NCBI GenBank assembly: GCA_905182755.1
Contig: CAJJCS010000005.1
Span: 284,640 to 348,639, forward strand
Source of the DNA: Aequorivita sp. HC6-5
GTDB lineage: Bacteria > Bacteroidota > Bacteroidia > Flavobacteriales > Flavobacteriaceae
Length of the DNA stretch: 64,000 nt
Direction: 5' to 3'
Shown here: positions 18,452 through 28,682 of the stretch, in pieces
How the letters are laid out: every line of letters starts with the position of its first letter
Numbering within the stretch: position 1 is the stretch's first letter
The notes under the pieces: generated by a model
Database searches by the model: none
What the model was told of the DNA's origin: nothing
Seen by the model: the letters and a program-made list of their open reading frames with translations, nothing else
Translations under genes and position numbers: made by a program

Positions 18452-19048
18452 TTATTGTTTTTTAAGCTGAGCAAGGGTTTTATAAAAATCTTCTTGCACG
18501 GGTCTATCTTTAGGGATTTCTCTCAAGGGTTTTACTTCACGCAGTGTCTCGTGGCAATCTTTAGGAAGGCTTTGGTATAATTTTGTGCCAGCTGTTTTCC
18601 AGGCAAGCATTTGCTGGGACACCTCTTTAATAGCCTTGGCAGGATTTCCAACAATAAGCTGTCTTGGCGCAAAAACACTCTCAGCTTTTACAAAAGCCAT
18701 AGCACCTACAATACACTCATCTGCAATAACAGCACCGTCCATGATCACACTATTCATGCCCACCATAGTGTTACGCCCTAAATTAGCCCCATGTATAATT
18801 GCGCCATGACCCACATGAGCTCCTTGTTTTAAAACAATAGATTTTCCAGGAAACATGTGTACAGTACAGTTTTCTTGTACATTCACGCCGTTTTCTAAAA
18901 TAATTTCACCCCAATCTCCACGAATAGCAGCACCTGGACCTATATAACAGTTCTCACCAATAATAACATTGCCAGTAACTGCTGCAAGTGGATGTACAAA
19001 ACTAGATTCATGTACTACCGGAATATGGCCTTTAAAAGAATAAATCAT
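18452..19048 (-). CDS. paaY: PaaY-type hexapeptide-repeat protein
   Basis: A 198-residue left-handed beta-helix protein with repeated hexapeptides (VIIGENCYIGPGAAIRGDWG, GAHVGHGAIIHGANLGRNTMVGMNSVIMDGAVI). The histidines expected of a gamma-carbonic-anhydrase-like metal site are present (TVHMF, HVGHGAIIHG). The length, the C-terminal helix and the place at the end of a paa operon identify it as PaaY, a thioesterase/carbonic-anhydrase-like accessory protein thought to remove inhibitory CoA by-products of phenylacetate breakdown. Its start overlaps the stop of the upstream hydratase by 4 bp, indicating translational coupling. Confidence 0.87.
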   Translation of the reverse strand: MIYSFKGHIPVVHESSFVHPLAAVTGNVIIGENCYIGPGAAIRGDWGEIILENGVNVQENCTVHMFPGKSIVLKQGAHVGHGAIIHGANLGRNTMVGMNSVIMDGAVIADECIVGAMAFVKAESVFAPRQLIVGNPAKAIKEVSQQMLAWKTAGTKLYQSLPKDCHETLREVKPLREIPKDRPVQEDFYKTLAQLKKQ

Positions 19049-19797
19049 TTGAATGTTTTTAAAGTCTGTTTGGTAAAATCACTGAGCACCAATCTTCCAG
19101 AAATTACAGCACGATCTGCAAGTAAAGTATCCCAGTGCTGTGTCCCTGCCCACATTACTTTTTTCATTTCAGCCATAGCCTCAGGGTTATAAGTACATAG
19201 GTTTTCTGCAAATAATTGTACGGCAGTATCTAGGGCCTGGGTAGATTCATGCACACTGGCGTACAACCCCTTTTGTTGAGCCCACTGAGCATCATAGAAG
19301 GAATTAGCGTCAATGGCAATTTGAGACATACCCGTTAAGCCTAATTTACGCTCCACAGCAGGTCCTACTACAAAAGGACCAATACCAACATTTAATTCAC
19401 TGAGTTTTATGGAAGCAAACTTACTAGCCATACAATAATCTGTAGCACTGGCAAGACCTACTCCACCTCCTACAGTTTTACCTTGTATACGGCCAATAAT
19501 AAATTTAGGGCATTTTCTCATGGCATTGATAACATTGGCAAAGCCACTAAAAAATATCCGTCCTGTCTCTTGGTCATTAATGCTAACTAGCTCTTTAAAA
19601 CTAGCTCCGGCACAAAAGGTTCTATCTCCACCACTTTTTAAAATAATAACTTTTACAGCATCGTTTTCTCCTGCTTGGGTAATAGCATCTGCAAGTTTGG
19701 CCAGCAAATCTCCAGGCAAACTGTTGTGCGCTGGGTGGAAAAACTCAATGGTTGATATGCCGTCTTGTATATCGTGTTTTACGTAAGGTGCTGTCAT
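19045..19797 (-). CDS. paaF: Enoyl-CoA hydratase/isomerase family protein, probably PaaF
   Basis: A 250-residue crotonase-fold protein. The oxyanion-hole segments are CAGASFKELVS and GKTVGGGVGLASATDY. The sequence is clearly distinct from the PaaG at 25309. In phenylacetate pathways the second crotonase is PaaF, the 2,3-dehydroadipyl-CoA hydratase, and the position in the operon supports that role. The sequence is fairly divergent, so the exact reaction is inferred from context. It is followed by paaY with a 4-bp overlap and lies 64 bp after the paaZ stop. Confidence 0.75.
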   Translation of the reverse strand: MTAPYVKHDIQDGISTIEFFHPAHNSLPGDLLAKLADAITQAGENDAVKVIILKSGGDRTFCAGASFKELVSINDQETGRIFFSGFANVINAMRKCPKFIIGRIQGKTVGGGVGLASATDYCMASKFASIKLSELNVGIGPFVVGPAVERKLGLTGMSQIAIDANSFYDAQWAQQKGLYASVHESTQALDTAVQLFAENLCTYNPEAMAEMKKVMWAGTQHWDTLLADRAVISGRLVLSDFTKQTLKTFK

Positions 19798-19861
19798 AAT
19801 TTTAGTTCAAAAAAAGGATGTTAAATCAAGAAAAGTTGTTGTAATACTATTTTTACAACTA

Positions 19862-22409
19862 CTAATCTAATAAATTAAATTGTTCGAAATGATGATTCAG
19901 ATGTTTGCGCTCCAATAAATACCACTGGTATTTATTTAGTTCTCCAAAAACAAGATTCTTTAAAACCGCATCAGGATTTTGTGTAAAGAAATCTAAATAC
20001 CTATCTCTTTGTTGTAAAAACTTGGCTACTGGCGGTCTCTAAATCTGGGTGTGTTAAGCTACCCAGCGTATCTTTCTTTAAATGCGGAAAGTTAGAATTT
20101 GCTGGAAACTTCTCATAATTATACAAACTATCTTGGGTTTTCTCTAGGTACTTCTCTGGTGTACTAATATCAAAATCTTGCAGCTCACCAGAGGCTATTT
20201 TATAGGTGTATTCTAAATGCTCCACCATATGCTGGGGCGTCATTATCCCCCAGGTTGGTTTACTTTCTAGGGTGAGTTTAGCCAAACAAGATTCAATTTT
20301 TCTAGTGGGTAACTCCACAAATACCTCTTGTTTTTTTTCTACCATGGTCAAAATGGTGGCAATACACACCAATGGATCTTCTTTTTCTGCTGTTTTTGGA
20401 AGTAATGCATTGGCTTTATCTACATTGGTATCAAACACCTCAACATACCATTTTACAATACCACTTGGGTGTTCCTTCCCTCTAGCATCTCTATCTACTT
20501 TTTGCTTGCAGGTTAATCTCACATAAAGTGTGTCATTGTTATAAATAGGACGTAAAAAACGAATTTCCTCAAGCCCATAATTTGCTGCTACAGGGCCTTT
20601 ATTTGGGTATACAAATAATCCTGCAGCCATAGAGATAATAAAATACCCATGTGCAGTTCGTTTTTCAAAAATACTGCCATCAAGACTCGTGATGTCTGTA
20701 TGTGCGTAGAAATGATCCCAAGTAATATTTCCGAAGTTTACAATATCTGTATCTGTTATGGTTCTGTTATGTGTTTTTAAAGACATCCCTGGCTGGATGT
20801 CTTCCCAGTGGTAGGTAAAAGGATGGGCTGGAGCCTCAATATAAGCTGCCTTAGGCTGGTAAATACCTGTTACCTTTGTTAGGCTTGTCGGGCTTCCTTG
20901 AATGGCGCAACGCTGCAAGTAATGTTTTACACCGCGCATACCTCCCATTTCTTCTCCACCTCCAGCACGCCCGGGCCCTCCATGAATAAGACTTGGCAGG
21001 GGAGAACCATGACCTGTACTTTGGGCGGCACTCTCACGGTTTAATATTAAAATACGTCCATGATGGCTAGCAGCGCCTACAGCGTAGTCTCTCGCTGTGG
21101 TATTGTCATTGGTTACTATAGAGCTCACCAAAGAACCCTTACCCATCTTAGCCAAGGTAATAGCATCTTGCAAAGTATCATAAGGCATCAGGGTGCTTAC
21201 TGGACCAAAAGCCTCTATGATGTGCGCATTTTCGTTTTGTAAAGGATTGTCTTCGCGCATTAAAATGGGCTTTAAAAACGCCCCTTTTTGAGCATCTGCA
21301 CCTAATACCTTAAACTCATCAAAATCTCCATAGACCATTTGAGCTGTCTGGGCAATTTTAGCAACTTGCTCTTTTACAGATTCTCGTTGGCTAATACTTA
21401 CCAAAGAGCCCATGCGCACCTCTTTTAATCGAGGGTCACCAATAGTTACTTTGTCAAGTTGTTTAGACAAGGCGGCTTGTACATCATCTATTACATCTTG
21501 CGGCACTATAATACGGCGAATGGCAGTACATTTCTGGCCACATTTTGTAGTCATTTCATTACGGACTTCTTTTATAAACAAATCAAATTCTGGAGTACCA
21601 ACAACTGCATCTGGTCCTAAAATAGCTGCATTGAGACTATCTGCTTCCATAGTAAATGGCACAGACTCTCTAGTTAATTGCGGATGGTTTTTAAGCTGCC
21701 TACCAATATTTGCAGAGCCTGTAAATGTTACCACATCTTGAGACCCCACGGTGTCTAAAATATTCTTAGCAGTACCACTGATGAGTTGAAGGGATCCTTC
21801 AGGGAGTATCCCTGAAGCTATTATCTCTCTTACCACAGCCTCTGTTAAATAAGCTGTTTGTGGCGCTGGCAAAACAACGGCTGGCATTCCTGCCATCCAG
21901 TTTACTGCGCACTTTTCTAGCATTCCCCATACTGGAAAATTAAATGCGTTAATATGAACGGCAACACCTTCTCTGGGCACCATAATGTGATGGGCCATAA
22001 AACGACCTCCACCAGACAAATCTATAGGATCTCCCTCCACATGATAGGTTTGATTAGGGAATAACTTTCTAAGAGAAGCATTGGCAAATAAGTTTCCAAA
22101 ACCTCCTTCTATATCAACCCAACTATCTCTTTTTGTAGCACCAGTACGGTAGCTAATTTCATAAAAAGCTTGCTTTCTTTTTGTAAGATACATGGCCAAA
22201 CTCTTGAGCATATTTCCTCGCTGTTGGAAGGTCATTTTACGTAATGTATCCCCTTTATCACGGCCATATTGGAGTATCGAAGCAACATCTAATCCCCTTA
22301 CGGTAGTACTGGTGAAATGTTCGCCAGTAATGGAATCAAAAACAGGAATCCCTTCTCCATTTCCAGATTGCCATTGGCCTTGTACATAATGTTGTGTTTT
22401 TTGTCCCAT
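19862..22409 (-). CDS. paaZ: Bifunctional oxepin-CoA hydrolase / 3-oxo-5,6-dehydrosuberyl-CoA semialdehyde dehydrogenase PaaZ, with extra C-terminal domain (frameshifted)
   Basis: About 848 residues when repaired, against about 680 in E. coli PaaZ. Residues 1-520 are an aldehyde dehydrogenase (FTGSANIGRQL, EADSLNAAILGPD, catalytic Cys in KCGQKCTAIRR). Residues about 530-690 are a MaoC-like hot-dog hydratase (HWEDIQPGMSL...NFGNITWDHFYAHTD). The rest (WGIMTPQHMVEHLEYTYKIASG...ELNKYQWYLLERKHLNHHFEQFNLLD) is an added helical domain with spaced histidines, resembling DUF1569/DinB-superfamily domains. An extra C in GCCAGTAGCC near 20030 breaks the frame inside this domain. The enzyme opens the oxepin-CoA ring and oxidises the resulting aldehyde. 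Confidence 0.88.
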
Positions 22410-22473
22410 GATGCTTGTCTTGTGATTACTTCTTATATTTCAACCAATTAAATGCTAGTGTGGCCGGCTTTGA

Positions 22474-23688
22474 TTATACATTTACATTCTCTATAATAGC
22501 AGCATAACCCTGCCCTACTCCTATACACATAGTAACAAGAGCGTATTTCTTTTTTGTTTGTTGTAACTCAAGGGCTGCACTGTAGGTAATTCTTGCTCCT
22601 GTAACTCCCAGTGGATGACCAATGGCAATAGAACCTCCATTGGGGTTTATTCTCGGGTCATCATCCTGTAAACCCCATGCACGAATACATGCCAAAGCCT
22701 GTGAAGCAAAGGCTTCATTAAGCTCTATAACATCCATATCTTCCATAGTTAGTCCTGCTTTTTCTAGGGCTTTATTAGAAGCCTTTACAGGACCAATACC
22801 CATAATTCTTGGTTCTACTCCAACTACCGCAGAGGTAACAATTCTAGCCATAGGTTTTAAATTGTATTTTTTTACAGCATCCTCAGAGGCAATAAGTGTT
22901 GCTGCCGCTCCATCGTTTAATCCTGATGAATTTCCAGCCGTAACACTTCCGCCCTCTTTTTTAAAAGCTGGACGTAGTTTTGCAAGTATTTCTTTTGAAG
23001 AATTTGGTTTAATAAATTCATCGTCTTTAAATACAATAGGATCTTTTTTTCTTTGTGGAATTTCTACTGGAACAATTTCTTTGGCCAACCGACCACTTTT
23101 TTGAGCAGCAGAAGCTTTCATTTGGCTATTATAGGCAAAGGCATCTTGATCTTCTCTGGAGATGGTGTATTTGGCCACTAGATTCTCTGCAGTAACGCCC
23201 ATACCATCAACACCGTATAATGAAGCCATTTTTGGATTTACAAAACGCCATCCAAAGGTAGAGTCATACATTTTACTATCACCCCCATAAGCGCTTGATG
23301 GTTTTGCCATTACATATGGGCCTCGTGTCATGTTCTCCACACCACCAGCAATAAACACATCTCCATCACCTGCTTTTATAGCTCTATTGGCGTGTATAAT
23401 AGCAGACAAACCACTACTACACAATCTATTCACGGTTTCTCCTGGCACGCTAAAGGGTAAGCCCGCCAAAAGCAAACTCATACGAGCTACATTACGGTTA
23501 TCTTCTCCAGCTTGATTGGCACACCCCATGATCACATCATCAAAAGCTTCTTTTGGAATTTGCGGGTTGTTTGACACCAAAGCCTTGATAACATGTGCTC
23601 CCAAATCATCGGTACGAATGGCACTTAGTGTTCCTTTGTAATTTCCGATAGGCGTTCTTACACCATCAATTATATATGCTTGTTTCAT
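22474..23688 (-). CDS. paaJ: 3-oxoadipyl-CoA / 3-oxo-5,6-dehydrosuberyl-CoA thiolase PaaJ
   Basis: A 404-residue thiolase. It shows the acyl-accepting Cys in NRLCSSGLSAI, the NGGSIAIGHPLGVTGAR histidine segment and the second catalytic Cys in VTMCIGVGQGYA. It is close in pattern to PcaF/PaaJ, which cleaves 3-oxoadipyl-CoA to succinyl-CoA and acetyl-CoA at the end of the phenylacetate pathway. It is intact, and lies in the operon between paaI and paaZ. Confidence 0.92.
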   Translation of the reverse strand: MKQAYIIDGVRTPIGNYKGTLSAIRTDDLGAHVIKALVSNNPQIPKEAFDDVIMGCANQAGEDNRNVARMSLLLAGLPFSVPGETVNRLCSSGLSAIIHANRAIKAGDGDVFIAGGVENMTRGPYVMAKPSSAYGGDSKMYDSTFGWRFVNPKMASLYGVDGMGVTAENLVAKYTISREDQDAFAYNSQMKASAAQKSGRLAKEIVPVEIPQRKKDPIVFKDDEFIKPNSSKEILAKLRPAFKKEGGSVTAGNSSGLNDGAAATLIASEDAVKKYNLKPMARIVTSAVVGVEPRIMGIGPVKASNKALEKAGLTMEDMDVIELNEAFASQALACIRAWGLQDDDPRINPNGGSIAIGHPLGVTGARITYSAALELQQTKKKYALVTMCIGVGQGYAAIIENVNV

Positions 23689-23739
23689 AATTTCATTTTA
23701 AAAAGCCAAGGAAATAAACCCGCCATAGGGTCTGTATTG

Positions 23740-24147
23740 TTATTTTTCCCAATTCTTATTCGTTCTGTAAACAACTCCTTTAAAAAGCGCCACGAGCTCA
23801 TCACCTTTTTTTACCTCAACGATATTAAAACCAACTTTGGTTTTCTGCACATCTAAAGTCGCCTCGGCAGTGATATAATCACCTAGATGTAAAGCCTCTA
23901 TATGATTGATACTTGTCTCTATAGATACTGCATACCTGCCATGTGTATTTGCTGAAAAACCAAAGGCAGTATCTGCCAATGCATAACTAATGCCACCATG
24001 GGCCTTATCCATGCTATTGAGCATTTCTTTACGTATGGTCATTCCTACTTTTACGCGGCCTATTTCACAGCTAAGAATCTCTATACCAAGCCAACTACTG
24101 TAGGCATCTTGAGAGAGCATTTTATAGGGTATTAAGGTTCCTTCCAT
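23740..24147 (-). CDS. paaI: Hydroxyphenylacetyl-CoA thioesterase PaaI
   Basis: A 135-residue hot-dog thioesterase with the PaaI signature AHGGISYALADTAFGFSAN, including the catalytic Asp. It hydrolyses aberrant aryl-CoA intermediates and so frees CoA when the pathway stalls. The stop of the upstream paaH and the start of paaI are immediately adjacent, indicating one transcript. Confidence 0.9.
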   Translation of the reverse strand: MEGTLIPYKMLSQDAYSSWLGIEILSCEIGRVKVGMTIRKEMLNSMDKAHGGISYALADTAFGFSANTHGRYAVSIETSINHIEALHLGDYITAEATLDVQKTKVGFNIVEVKKGDELVALFKGVVYRTNKNWEK

Positions 24148-25308
24148 TTAAAAAAAAGTTTCGTTCTTTAAATTCATTGTTCTTAGTAACGCAGAACAGC
24201 GATATCTATCCTCATGGTAATGGTTATATAGCGTATCAAGTTGTTTGACACACCAATCTATTGATTTTTCATCTGCCCAGGCCAATAGCCCTTTTGGGTA
24301 ATTAACTCCTTTGGTCATTGCCGCATCTATGTCTTTGGCACTTGCAATGTTTAAAAACAATGCATCTGCAGCTTCGTTTATTAACATCACTAAAATTCTG
24401 TCCAAAATGGAGTTTAAAAGTACTGGATTATTTTCTGGCACTGGTAGTTTAGCTCCTTGCGAGTAGTCATAAAATCCTTTGCCAGATTTCCTGCCTAAAT
24501 AACCTGCTTCTGCAAAACGTTTTTGAGTAAAGGAAGGCTTGTATCTTGGGTCATTGTAAAAGGCCTCAAATACAGTTTGTGTTACGGTATAATTTACATC
24601 ATTGCCGATGAAGTCCATGAGCTGAAAAGGTCCCATCTTAAACCCACCCACACTTTTTACAGCATGGTCAATGGTTGCAAAGTCTGCAATACCTTCTTCA
24701 TATATTCTAAGAGCCTCTCCGTAAAAAGGTCTGGCGACTCTATTTACAATAAAGCCAGGTGTATCCTTAGCTACAGCAACTACTTTTTTCCAGTTTTCAA
24801 TAGTGGTCTGTGAGGTGGCAAGTACCTGTGAACTAGTTTGTATGGCAGGAATTACCTCCACCAATTTCATAAGGGGTGCGGGATTAAAAAAATGAATCCC
24901 GATGCATCTCTCTGGATTTTTTAAGACAGAAGCTATAGAGGCTATAGACAAAGAAGAGGTGTTGGATGCTATAATGCAAGTATCACTTACATAGCCTTCT
25001 AATTCTTGAAACACCTTCTTTTTAACCTCAATATTCTCAACTATGGCCTCAATAGTTAAATCACTATGCGCCAATTCTTTTAATGAGTTTACGTAGCGTA
25101 TGTTATTTTGGATAGCATCTTTCTCTTGGGAGGAGATACGTCCCTTCTCCACCAATCGATTTGTGATTTTCTCTAAACTTTGTTTTGCCGAATCAAGTGC
25201 CTGTTGATGTACATCAAACAATGTAACTAGACAACCAGCAGCCGCTGCTACTTGAGCAATTCCAGAACCCATGGTTCCGCTACCAATAATACCTACGTTT
25301 TTAATCAT
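24148..25308 (-). CDS. paaH: 3-hydroxyacyl-CoA dehydrogenase PaaH
   Basis: A 386-residue NAD-dependent dehydrogenase. The N-terminal Rossmann motif is VGIIGSGTMGSGIAQVAA. The catalytic segment is CIGIHFFNPAPLMKLVEVI, and the first C-terminal domain carries GFIVNRVARPFYGEALR and GFKMGPFQLMDFIGNDVN. It oxidises 3-hydroxyadipyl-CoA to 3-oxoadipyl-CoA. It is shorter than the roughly 475-residue E. coli PaaH because the second C-terminal domain is abbreviated. It is directly adjacent to paaG and paaI with no spacing. Confidence 0.9.
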   Translation of the reverse strand: MIKNVGIIGSGTMGSGIAQVAAAAGCLVTLFDVHQQALDSAKQSLEKITNRLVEKGRISSQEKDAIQNNIRYVNSLKELAHSDLTIEAIVENIEVKKKVFQELEGYVSDTCIIASNTSSLSIASIASVLKNPERCIGIHFFNPAPLMKLVEVIPAIQTSSQVLATSQTTIENWKKVVAVAKDTPGFIVNRVARPFYGEALRIYEEGIADFATIDHAVKSVGGFKMGPFQLMDFIGNDVNYTVTQTVFEAFYNDPRYKPSFTQKRFAEAGYLGRKSGKGFYDYSQGAKLPVPENNPVLLNSILDRILVMLINEAADALFLNIASAKDIDAAMTKGVNYPKGLLAWADEKSIDWCVKQLDTLYNHYHEDRYRCSALLRTMNLKNETFF

Positions 25309-26088
25309 CTAGTTTCCTTTAAAGTTTGGTTTCCTTTTTTCCACAAATGCAGAAACACCCTCTTTGTAATCATTGCTATTTGCTGCTTGTATTTGCAGTT
25401 TGCTCTCAAGTGCTAATTGCTGCTCTAAGGTATTATTAAAAGATGCATTTAACAATTTTTTTGTGAGCCCTAATGCTTTGGTTGGCAATTGAGCCATATG
25501 AAGGGCTAAGCTATGAACCTCCTGGAGGAAAGTTTCTGCAGTAAACACTTTATATATCATGCCTAAATCTTGTGCTTGTGCTGCGCTTACTTTATCTCCC
25601 AGTAGCATCAAGGCCGATGCTTTTTGAAAGCCAATGAGTCTTGGTAAAAAAAAGCTCCCAGCACTATCTGGCACCAAACCTATTTTACTGAAAGCTTGAA
25701 TAAAACTAGCCTTCTCACTTGCCACAACGATATCACAGGCTAGCGCAATATTTGCCCCCGCGCCAGCAGCTACTCCATTAACTGCGGCAATGATAGGTTT
25801 TTCAATAGCTCTAATTCTTTCAATGATAGGATTGTAATGTTCTTCTAGTATTTTTTTAAATCCGGGGTGTAATTCTGGTGTTGTTACTTCTTTTAAATCC
25901 TGGCCGGCGCAAAAAGCTTTACCCTGTCCAGTGATTACTATGGCGCGTATGTTTGGATCTGCCTCACAGGCATCAAGTTGGCTTTGTAAAAGCAGCGCCA
26001 TCTCACCATTAAAACTATTAAATACCTCTGGGCGGTTTAATGTTAAGGTTGCTACACCACTGTGTATACTAGTTGTAATACTTTTCAT
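25309..26088 (-). CDS. paaG: Ring-1,2-epoxyphenylacetyl-CoA isomerase PaaG
   Basis: A 259-residue crotonase. It follows E. coli PaaG closely in motif order: TLNRPEVFNSFNGEM, GKAFCAGQDLKEV, AAVNGVAAGAGANIALACDIV, FSKIGLVPDSAGSFFLPRL and the C-terminal YKEGVSAFVEKRKPNFKG. The Asp of LVPDSAG corresponds to the catalytic acid. It converts the ring epoxide made by PaaABCE to the seven-membered oxepin-CoA. Confidence 0.93.
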   Translation of the reverse strand: MKSITTSIHSGVATLTLNRPEVFNSFNGEMALLLQSQLDACEADPNIRAIVITGQGKAFCAGQDLKEVTTPELHPGFKKILEEHYNPIIERIRAIEKPIIAAVNGVAAGAGANIALACDIVVASEKASFIQAFSKIGLVPDSAGSFFLPRLIGFQKASALMLLGDKVSAAQAQDLGMIYKVFTAETFLQEVHSLALHMAQLPTKALGLTKKLLNASFNNTLEQQLALESKLQIQAANSNDYKEGVSAFVEKRKPNFKGN

Positions 26089-26142
26089 AGCTTTCTATAG
26101 GTAAGGATATACTCCTTGAATCCCACTAAGGGAATTAATTTA

Positions 26143-26643
26143 TTATTTCAAACATTTAAAGTAATCAAAAGGCTCTAGACATGCTTCGCATTTAAATAAT
26201 GCTTTGCAAGCAGTAGAGCCAAACTGGCTTACTAAATGTGTATCTGTACTTTTACATTGAGGGCAAATTACTTTTTTTGCACCTGCCAACAACACATCTT
26301 TATCTGCACTTTCAGACAAAGGTCTGGCAATTCCGTAAGCCTCCATTTTCTGCAATCCAGACTCGCTAATCCAATCTGTACTCCAAGCTGGTGCCAATAC
26401 AAGCTCCACCTCTACTTTTTTGCCCAATGGGGCAAAGGCTATTTTTAAATCATCCCCAATAACATCCATTGCTGGACATCCAGAATAAGTGGGTGTAAGT
26501 TTAACATACACCGTCCCATCTTTTTCTATAGCTTCTCTTATTACCCCGAGGTCCAAAACACTTAATACCGGAATCTCTGGATCGCTTACCTGTCCCAAAA
26601 TTGGAAGAAGATGCGTGTCTATAGTTATCTGGGTTCCTGTCAT
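26143..26643 (-). CDS. paaD: Phenylacetyl-CoA epoxidase assembly protein PaaD
   Basis: About 166 residues from the ATG at 26643. An upstream in-frame extension to 26748 would overlap paaC and lacks homologous character. The DUF59/MIP18 domain comes first (QVSDPEIPVLSVLDLGVIRE ... YSGCPAMDVIGDD). A C-terminal metal ribbon follows (CPQCKSTDTHLVSQFGSTACKALFKC...C). PaaD-type proteins help to assemble the Fe-S centre of PaaE or the diiron site of PaaA. It sits directly after paaC. Confidence 0.92.
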   Translation of the reverse strand: MTGTQITIDTHLLPILGQVSDPEIPVLSVLDLGVIREAIEKDGTVYVKLTPTYSGCPAMDVIGDDLKIAFAPLGKKVEVELVLAPAWSTDWISESGLQKMEAYGIARPLSESADKDVLLAGAKKVICPQCKSTDTHLVSQFGSTACKALFKCEACLEPFDYFKCLK

Positions 26644-26653
26644 TGTTTTTTTA

Positions 26654-27409
26654 TTACCACTGCATGTTTGGATAGGTTCGTTGCATGTACTGCAAATCTG
26701 CCAACAAATATCCCATATGCTCGCTGTGTACTCCTTTTTTACCTCCACGAGAAAAATACGTGCTTTGAGGAACCTCTAGAGTTGCCAGTTCAAAGAGGTC
26801 TGTAACCTCTTTGTAATAGGCCTTTTTTAGTTTTGAAACATCTACACCTACACCCTCTAAGGCCATTGCTGTGTCTGAGTCTGTCATGTCAAAAAGCTCC
26901 TGTGTGTAGGGCCATAAATCATCAATAGCCTCTTGCATTTTGGCGGTACTCTGGGGGGTTCCATCACCCAAGCGTTTTACCCAGTCTCCAGAAAATCGTT
27001 TGTGATAACTTACTTCTTTGATTCCTTTTTTTGCGATAGCAGCTAGGGTTTCATCTTTGCTTAATTGTAATTCTTTCAATAGTAACAAATGAAACACATC
27101 AAAAAGGTATTGACGCCCCATAACAAATCCAAAATGGGTATTGGGCTGTTCTACAAGTAATACATTTTTGTAGTGTCTTTCTAGACGTAAAAATGCGATA
27201 TCATCCTCTGTTTTATTTTCGCCGGAAATTTTAGCGGCGTACTGATAATAACTTCTTGTTTGACCAATAAGGTCCAAAGAAATGTTTGTGCCTGCAATAT
27301 CTGTCTCTAAACTAGGACCATGACCACATAGCTCTCCAAGACGCTGTCCAAGAATAAGGCTATTGTCAGCAATACCTAGAATGTAATTGTATAAATGTTC
27401 GCTTTTCAT
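26654..27409 (-). CDS. paaC: Phenylacetyl-CoA epoxidase structural subunit PaaC
   Basis: A 251-residue helical ferritin-like protein. Segments such as ADNSLILGQRLGELCGHGPSLE and KEVSYHKRFSGDWVKRLGDGT are characteristic of PaaC, which binds PaaA but lacks the metal site. It lies in the order paaA-B-C-D expected for the epoxidase, 1 bp after paaB. Confidence 0.93.
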   Translation of the reverse strand: MKSEHLYNYILGIADNSLILGQRLGELCGHGPSLETDIAGTNISLDLIGQTRSYYQYAAKISGENKTEDDIAFLRLERHYKNVLLVEQPNTHFGFVMGRQYLFDVFHLLLLKELQLSKDETLAAIAKKGIKEVSYHKRFSGDWVKRLGDGTPQSTAKMQEAIDDLWPYTQELFDMTDSDTAMALEGVGVDVSKLKKAYYKEVTDLFELATLEVPQSTYFSRGGKKGVHSEHMGYLLADLQYMQRTYPNMQW

Positions 27410-27410
27410 A

Positions 27411-27695
27411 TTACATATGCTTTACCTGGTCTGGTAACTTATAAAATGTTGGATGACGGTATACTTTGTCTTGAGCTGGCTCGAAGAGTTCTCCGTTGTT
27501 TTCTGGGTTACTTGCGGTTATATTGCTGCTTTTTACGACCCAAATACTCACGCCTTCATTGCGTCTTGTGTAAACATCTCTTGCGTTTTCAAGTGCCATT
27601 TCTTCGTCTGCTGCATGCAGGCTACCAAAATGACGATGTTCTAATCCGTTTTTACTTCTTACGAAGACTTCCCATAAGGGCCAATTATTATCCAT
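27411..27695 (-). CDS. paaB: Phenylacetyl-CoA epoxidase subunit PaaB
   Basis: A 94-residue protein of the usual PaaB length, with WPLWEVFVRSKNGLEHRHFGSLHAAD and YTRRNEGVSIWVV, both typical of the family. PaaB bridges the PaaA-PaaC heterodimers in the epoxidase complex. It starts 17 bp after paaA. Confidence 0.94.
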   Translation of the reverse strand: MDNNWPLWEVFVRSKNGLEHRHFGSLHAADEEMALENARDVYTRRNEGVSIWVVKSSNITASNPENNGELFEPAQDKVYRHPTFYKLPDQVKHM

Positions 27696-27712
27696 ATCTA
27701 TTGTATTTGATA

Positions 27713-28670
27713 CTAGATTGCTATTTTAATTTTTAATGCCTCTTTTTTAGCGGCATGTGCCATGGCTGCATCTCTCACCCAAGCACCGTTTTCCCAGGCA
27801 GCTACTCGTGCACTTATACGCTGCTTGTTGCAGGGCCCGTGACCTTTTACTACTTGCCAAAACTCATCCCAATCTATGGCTCCAAAATCATAACTTCCTG
27901 TTTGTTTGTTAAACTTTAAATCTGGATCTGGAATTGTTAAACCAAGTAAATCTGCTTGGGGTACTGTTTGATCAATAAACTGTTGGCGCAAATCATCGTT
28001 AGATTTACGTTTTAACTTCCACTTCATGGACTGCTCTGTATGAACACTCTCTGCATCTGTTGGGCCTAACATCATTAAACTTGGCCACCACCATCTATTT
28101 AGGGCGTCTTGAGCCATGTCTTTTTGCTCCTTGGAGCCCTTACAAAGCTTGAGCATAATCTCAAAACCTTGCCTTTGATGAAAACTCTCTTCTTTACAAA
28201 CCCGAACCATTGCTCTTGCATAAGGACCAAAAGAGGTATTACACAAAGGCACTTGATTTATAATGGCTGCGCCATCCACAAGCCAACCAACAGCGCCCAT
28301 GTCTGCCCAGGTTAGTGTTGGGTAATTAAATATTGAAGAATACTTTGCTTTACCACTATGCAACTGCTCGTATAATTCTATACGGGAGATACCAAGTGTT
28401 TCACAGGCAGAATACAAATACAAGCCGTGTCCTGCCTCATCTTGCACCTTTGCTAGCAGAGGCAGCCTTTCTTCTTAAAGAAGGCGCTCTGCTAATCCAG
28501 TTTCCTTCTGGTAGCATCCCTACAATCTCTGAATGGGCATGCTGAGAGATTTGACGAATGTGCGTCTTTCTATATTTCTCTGGCATCCAATCTTTGGGTT
28601 CTATTTTTTCGTCACGTGCAATGCGCGCTTCAAAAATTTCTTCTAGGTTTTTTATTTGTTCGTTACTCAT
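27713..28670 (-). CDS. paaA: Phenylacetyl-CoA epoxidase catalytic subunit PaaA (frameshifted)
   Basis: About 318 residues after repair. The N-terminal 75 residues ([18 protein letters not shown] ... [15 protein letters not shown]) and the remainder ([23 protein letters not shown] onwards) are in different frames. An extra C in GCTGCCTCTG near 28445 explains the break. The diiron ligands expected of PaaA are carried by the DEAGHGLY helix and by [13 protein letters not shown] later in the chain. The enzyme adds an oxygen atom across the 1,2 bond of phenylacetyl-CoA. Confidence 0.93.
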
Positions 28671-28682
28671 AGTTTTTAAGAT

